Notes under the pieces: model-generated
Seen by the model: only the letters and a program-made list of their open reading frames with translations
Databases searched by the model: none
Told to the model about the DNA's origin: nothing
Assembly (NCBI GenBank): GCA_027487055.1
Contig: JAIYEJ010000229.1
Location: 1 to 6,513, forward strand
Direction: 5' to 3'
DNA from: Methylotenera sp.
Lineage (GTDB): Bacteria > Pseudomonadota > Gammaproteobacteria > Burkholderiales > Methylophilaceae
Length of the DNA: 6,513 bases
Position numbers and translations under genes: made by a program
In this document: piece by piece, positions 5,021 through 6,513 of the stretch
Layout: each line of letters begins with the position of its first letter
Position numbering within the stretch: position 1 is the first letter of the stretch

Positions 5021-6211
5021 ATGACCAAGTCAATCATATCACCAGCCACCACTGCCACCTGCCCGGCATGTGGCATTCTGTGTGACGACATTGACATCAA
5101 CCAACTTAATACCAATACATGTGCAAAAAGCGTCGCGTTTTTTAGCCAAAAAACCGTAGAAGCCACACCGCAAATTGCCGGCAAAGCTGTGACTTTGGCA
5201 CAAGCCATTGCAAAAGCCGCTGAAATATTAAGTAAATCCAAACAGCCCTTATTGAGCGGCTTAAGTACCGATGTCACTGGGTTTAGAGCCATATTTGATT
5301 TAACACAAAAAACCAATGGATCCCTAAAACATTTTAATGCCTCAAGCTTACAACGTAATTTAAACGTATTGCAAAGTACGGGCTGGCAAACCACCACGTT
5401 AACTGAGGTGAAAAACCGCGCCGATGTGATTGTGTGTATCGGCACCGATGTAGTGTCGCATAATCCGCGCTTTCTTGAGCGCAATCTAGATTGTGACGGC
5501 ATGTTTATTGAAGCCAAAAATAGGCAACTTATTTTTGTTGGAAATGCACCAAATAAAGACGATATCAAAAGCGACGCTCTGAAAGCCTCATGGGTATTAC
5601 CTTGCAAAGCAGATGATTTGCCCTCGGCAACGGGTGCATTACGCGCTTTGGTACAAAATAAGCCGCTCAAGACACCTGGTATTGGTGACATCAGCTTGGC
5701 AGATTTAACAACATTGGCGGATAAACTAAAAGAAGCCAAATATGCTGTGCTGGTGTGGATTGCCAAAGATTTAGACTTTAAATTTGCCGAGCTGACCATT
5801 CAAAACATTACGCAAACGGTAGTCGCCCTAAATGAAACTACGCGCGCTGGTGGCTTGGCGCTAGGCGGCTCTGATGGCGACACAAGTGCAAATTATGCGA
5901 ATACTTGGTTAAGTGGCTATGCCTTAAACGATGCCGATGCCGCGCATGATGCGGTGGTTTATATCAACAGCTTTAGTCCGAGCAAAGCAGTGCCGAAAAC
6001 GGATTTACCCTTGATTGTGTTAGGCAACGGCAATCTACAATTTGCAGAACAAATACCCGATGTATTTATTCCTGTTGCAACACCTGGATTGGATTGCAGC
6101 GGCACGCTGTTTAGGGTGGATTCATCAGTAGTCTTACTACTTAAGAAAGTGCGTGAGAATGGACTAACAACCTTGGCGGATGTAGCGAAACAGATTGAGG
6201 CGTTGCTATGA
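5021..6211 (+). CDS. fhcB: Formyltransferase/hydrolase complex subunit B (formylmethanofuran dehydrogenase subunit B family)
   Basis: The product, 396 residues, is the bacterial counterpart of archaeal FwdB/FmdB. In methylotrophs it is a part of FhcABCD, which moves the formyl group of formyl-tetrahydromethanopterin to a methanofuran-like cofactor and hydrolyses it to formate; the B subunit is not thought to act as a dehydrogenase there. Near the N-terminus CPACGILCDDI gives C14, C17 and C21, followed by C34 in NTCAKS, the spacing of the archaeal [4Fe-4S] site. Further on, EVKNRADVIVCIGTDVVSHNPRFLER (residues 129-154) matches the family block. Where archaeal FwdB has the metal-binding Cys/Sec, this protein seems to read FNASS (about 105-109), with no Cys. 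The start is fixed: TAG lies in frame immediately before ATG 5021 and no other start occurs before C14. No Shine-Dalgarno is visible. The next gene, fhcA, overlaps by 4 nt; a B-A-D-C order is expected. Confidence 0.93.
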   Translation: MTKSIISPATTATCPACGILCDDIDINQLNTNTCAKSVAFFSQKTVEATPQIAGKAVTLAQAIAKAAEILSKSKQPLLSGLSTDVTGFRAIFDLTQKTNGSLKHFNASSLQRNLNVLQSTGWQTTTLTEVKNRADVIVCIGTDVVSHNPRFLERNLDCDGMFIEAKNRQLIFVGNAPNKDDIKSDALKASWVLPCKADDLPSATGALRALVQNKPLKTPGIGDISLADLTTLADKLKEAKYAVLVWIAKDLDFKFAELTIQNITQTVVALNETTRAGGLALGGSDGDTSANYANTWLSGYALNDADAAHDAVVYINSFSPSKAVPKTDLPLIVLGNGNLQFAEQIPDVFIPVATPGLDCSGTLFRVDSSVVLLLKKVRENGLTTLADVAKQIEALL

Positions 6212-6513
6212 TTACACGCCTTAAAAACGGCAAACTCTATGACCCCGCCCACAACAAAGATGGCGTGGTGGAAGATATTTATATTTTTCAAGGTCGCATC
6301 ATTCCCAAACCGTTAGATAGCGAAAAAATTAGCCAAACTTATGATTTAACAGGCAAAATTGTGATGGCTGGTGCTATTGACATGCACAGCCACATTGGTG
6401 GCGGCAAAGTGAATATTGCGCGCATGATGTTGCCAGAATTTCAAGAGACGAAAAAATACACCGAGCCAGAAGCGCATATTTGCTCACCAAATTGTTCGCA
6501 CAATGCAACCCCA
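6208..6513 (+). CDS. fhcA: Formyltransferase/hydrolase complex subunit A, N-terminal 102 residues; continues past window
   Basis: FhcA is the amidohydrolase-type subunit that hydrolyses the formyl-methylofuran intermediate to formate, the end of the tetrahydromethanopterin branch of formaldehyde oxidation. The visible N-terminus (MITRLKNGKLYDPAHNKDG, then VEDIYIFQGRIIPKP) is the small beta-sandwich of urease-like amidohydrolases. It is followed by VMAGAIDMHSHIGGGKVNIA, where His60 and His62 form the first HxH metal-binding pair. The region at 92-98 (CSPNCSH) corresponds to a Cys/His-containing stretch I recall in relatives. Family members are about 540-570 residues, so most of the gene is missing. 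ATG 6208 overlaps the fhcB stop (ATGA) and has TGAGG at 6196-6200, 7 nt away, indicating coupled translation. Confidence 0.95.
   Translation, partial: MITRLKNGKLYDPAHNKDGVVEDIYIFQGRIIPKPLDSEKISQTYDLTGKIVMAGAIDMHSHIGGGKVNIARMMLPEFQETKKYTEPEAHICSPNCSHNATP

Noticed and set aside
5017..5799. 260-codon open frame on the minus strand
   Set aside because: It lies wholly antisense to fhcB, which has clear family motifs. Its translation is Ser/Ala/Cys-rich with no recognisable domain.
5959..6291. 110-codon minus-strand open frame spanning the fhcB-fhcA junction
   Set aside because: It overlaps two well-supported genes on the other strand and shows no domain or ribosome site.

Overview
The window looks like the chromosome of a methylotrophic betaproteobacterium, most likely Methylophilaceae (Methylotenera/Methylophilus-like). 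Two things suggest this. A long minus-strand housekeeping operon has the gene order and IspG/Ndk/RlmN sequences typical of beta/gammaproteobacteria. On the plus strand the first two genes of the archaeal-type formyltransferase/hydrolase (Fhc) complex are present, a hallmark of tetrahydromethanopterin-linked formaldehyde oxidation. The assignment rests on recalled family sequences; no search was run. The DNA is moderately AT-rich.

Region 1 (1-4203, minus strand, transcribed right to left): ndk - rlmN - pilF/pilW - rodZ - ispG. Spacing is very tight. The ndk stop codon abuts the rlmN start, which is TTG. rlmN overlaps pilF by 4 nt (ATGA). A 70-nt gap separates pilF from rodZ, and 4 nt separate rodZ from ispG, whose 3' part runs off the left edge. 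The products are a nucleoside diphosphate kinase, a radical-SAM rRNA/tRNA adenine methyltransferase, a type IV pilus pilotin lipoprotein, a cell-shape protein and an isoprenoid-pathway Fe-S enzyme. They share transcription rather than one pathway. A plausible sigma70 promoter lies 42-76 nt upstream of ndk, inside a short palindrome.

Region 2 (4204-5020): an AT-rich spacer between the two divergent blocks. It holds what appears to be the wreck of a small lipoprotein gene (about 4355-4765). A signal peptide whose lipobox cysteine reads as tyrosine is followed by a stop codon, then by a conserved-looking 87-residue frame shifted by one base, and possibly by a second frame change at an A7 run. 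The remaining 255 bases hold a small GC hairpin, an AT-rich inverted repeat and a perfect TATAAT just before fhcB.

Region 3 (5021-6513, plus strand): fhcB, complete, then fhcA, partial at the right edge, joined by an ATGA overlap. Their products form part of the FhcABCD complex, which takes the formyl group from formyl-tetrahydromethanopterin and releases formate. fhcB has no Shine-Dalgarno sequence and its ATG sits exactly where transcription from TATAAT would begin, so it may be translated from a leaderless mRNA. fhcA has a normal TGAGG.

I found no mobile element, CRISPR array, tRNA/rRNA gene or clearly new system. The most useful leads are the decayed lipoprotein gene, the possible leaderless start of fhcB, the cysteine pattern of FhcB, and the shortened Ndk fused end-to-start with rlmN.
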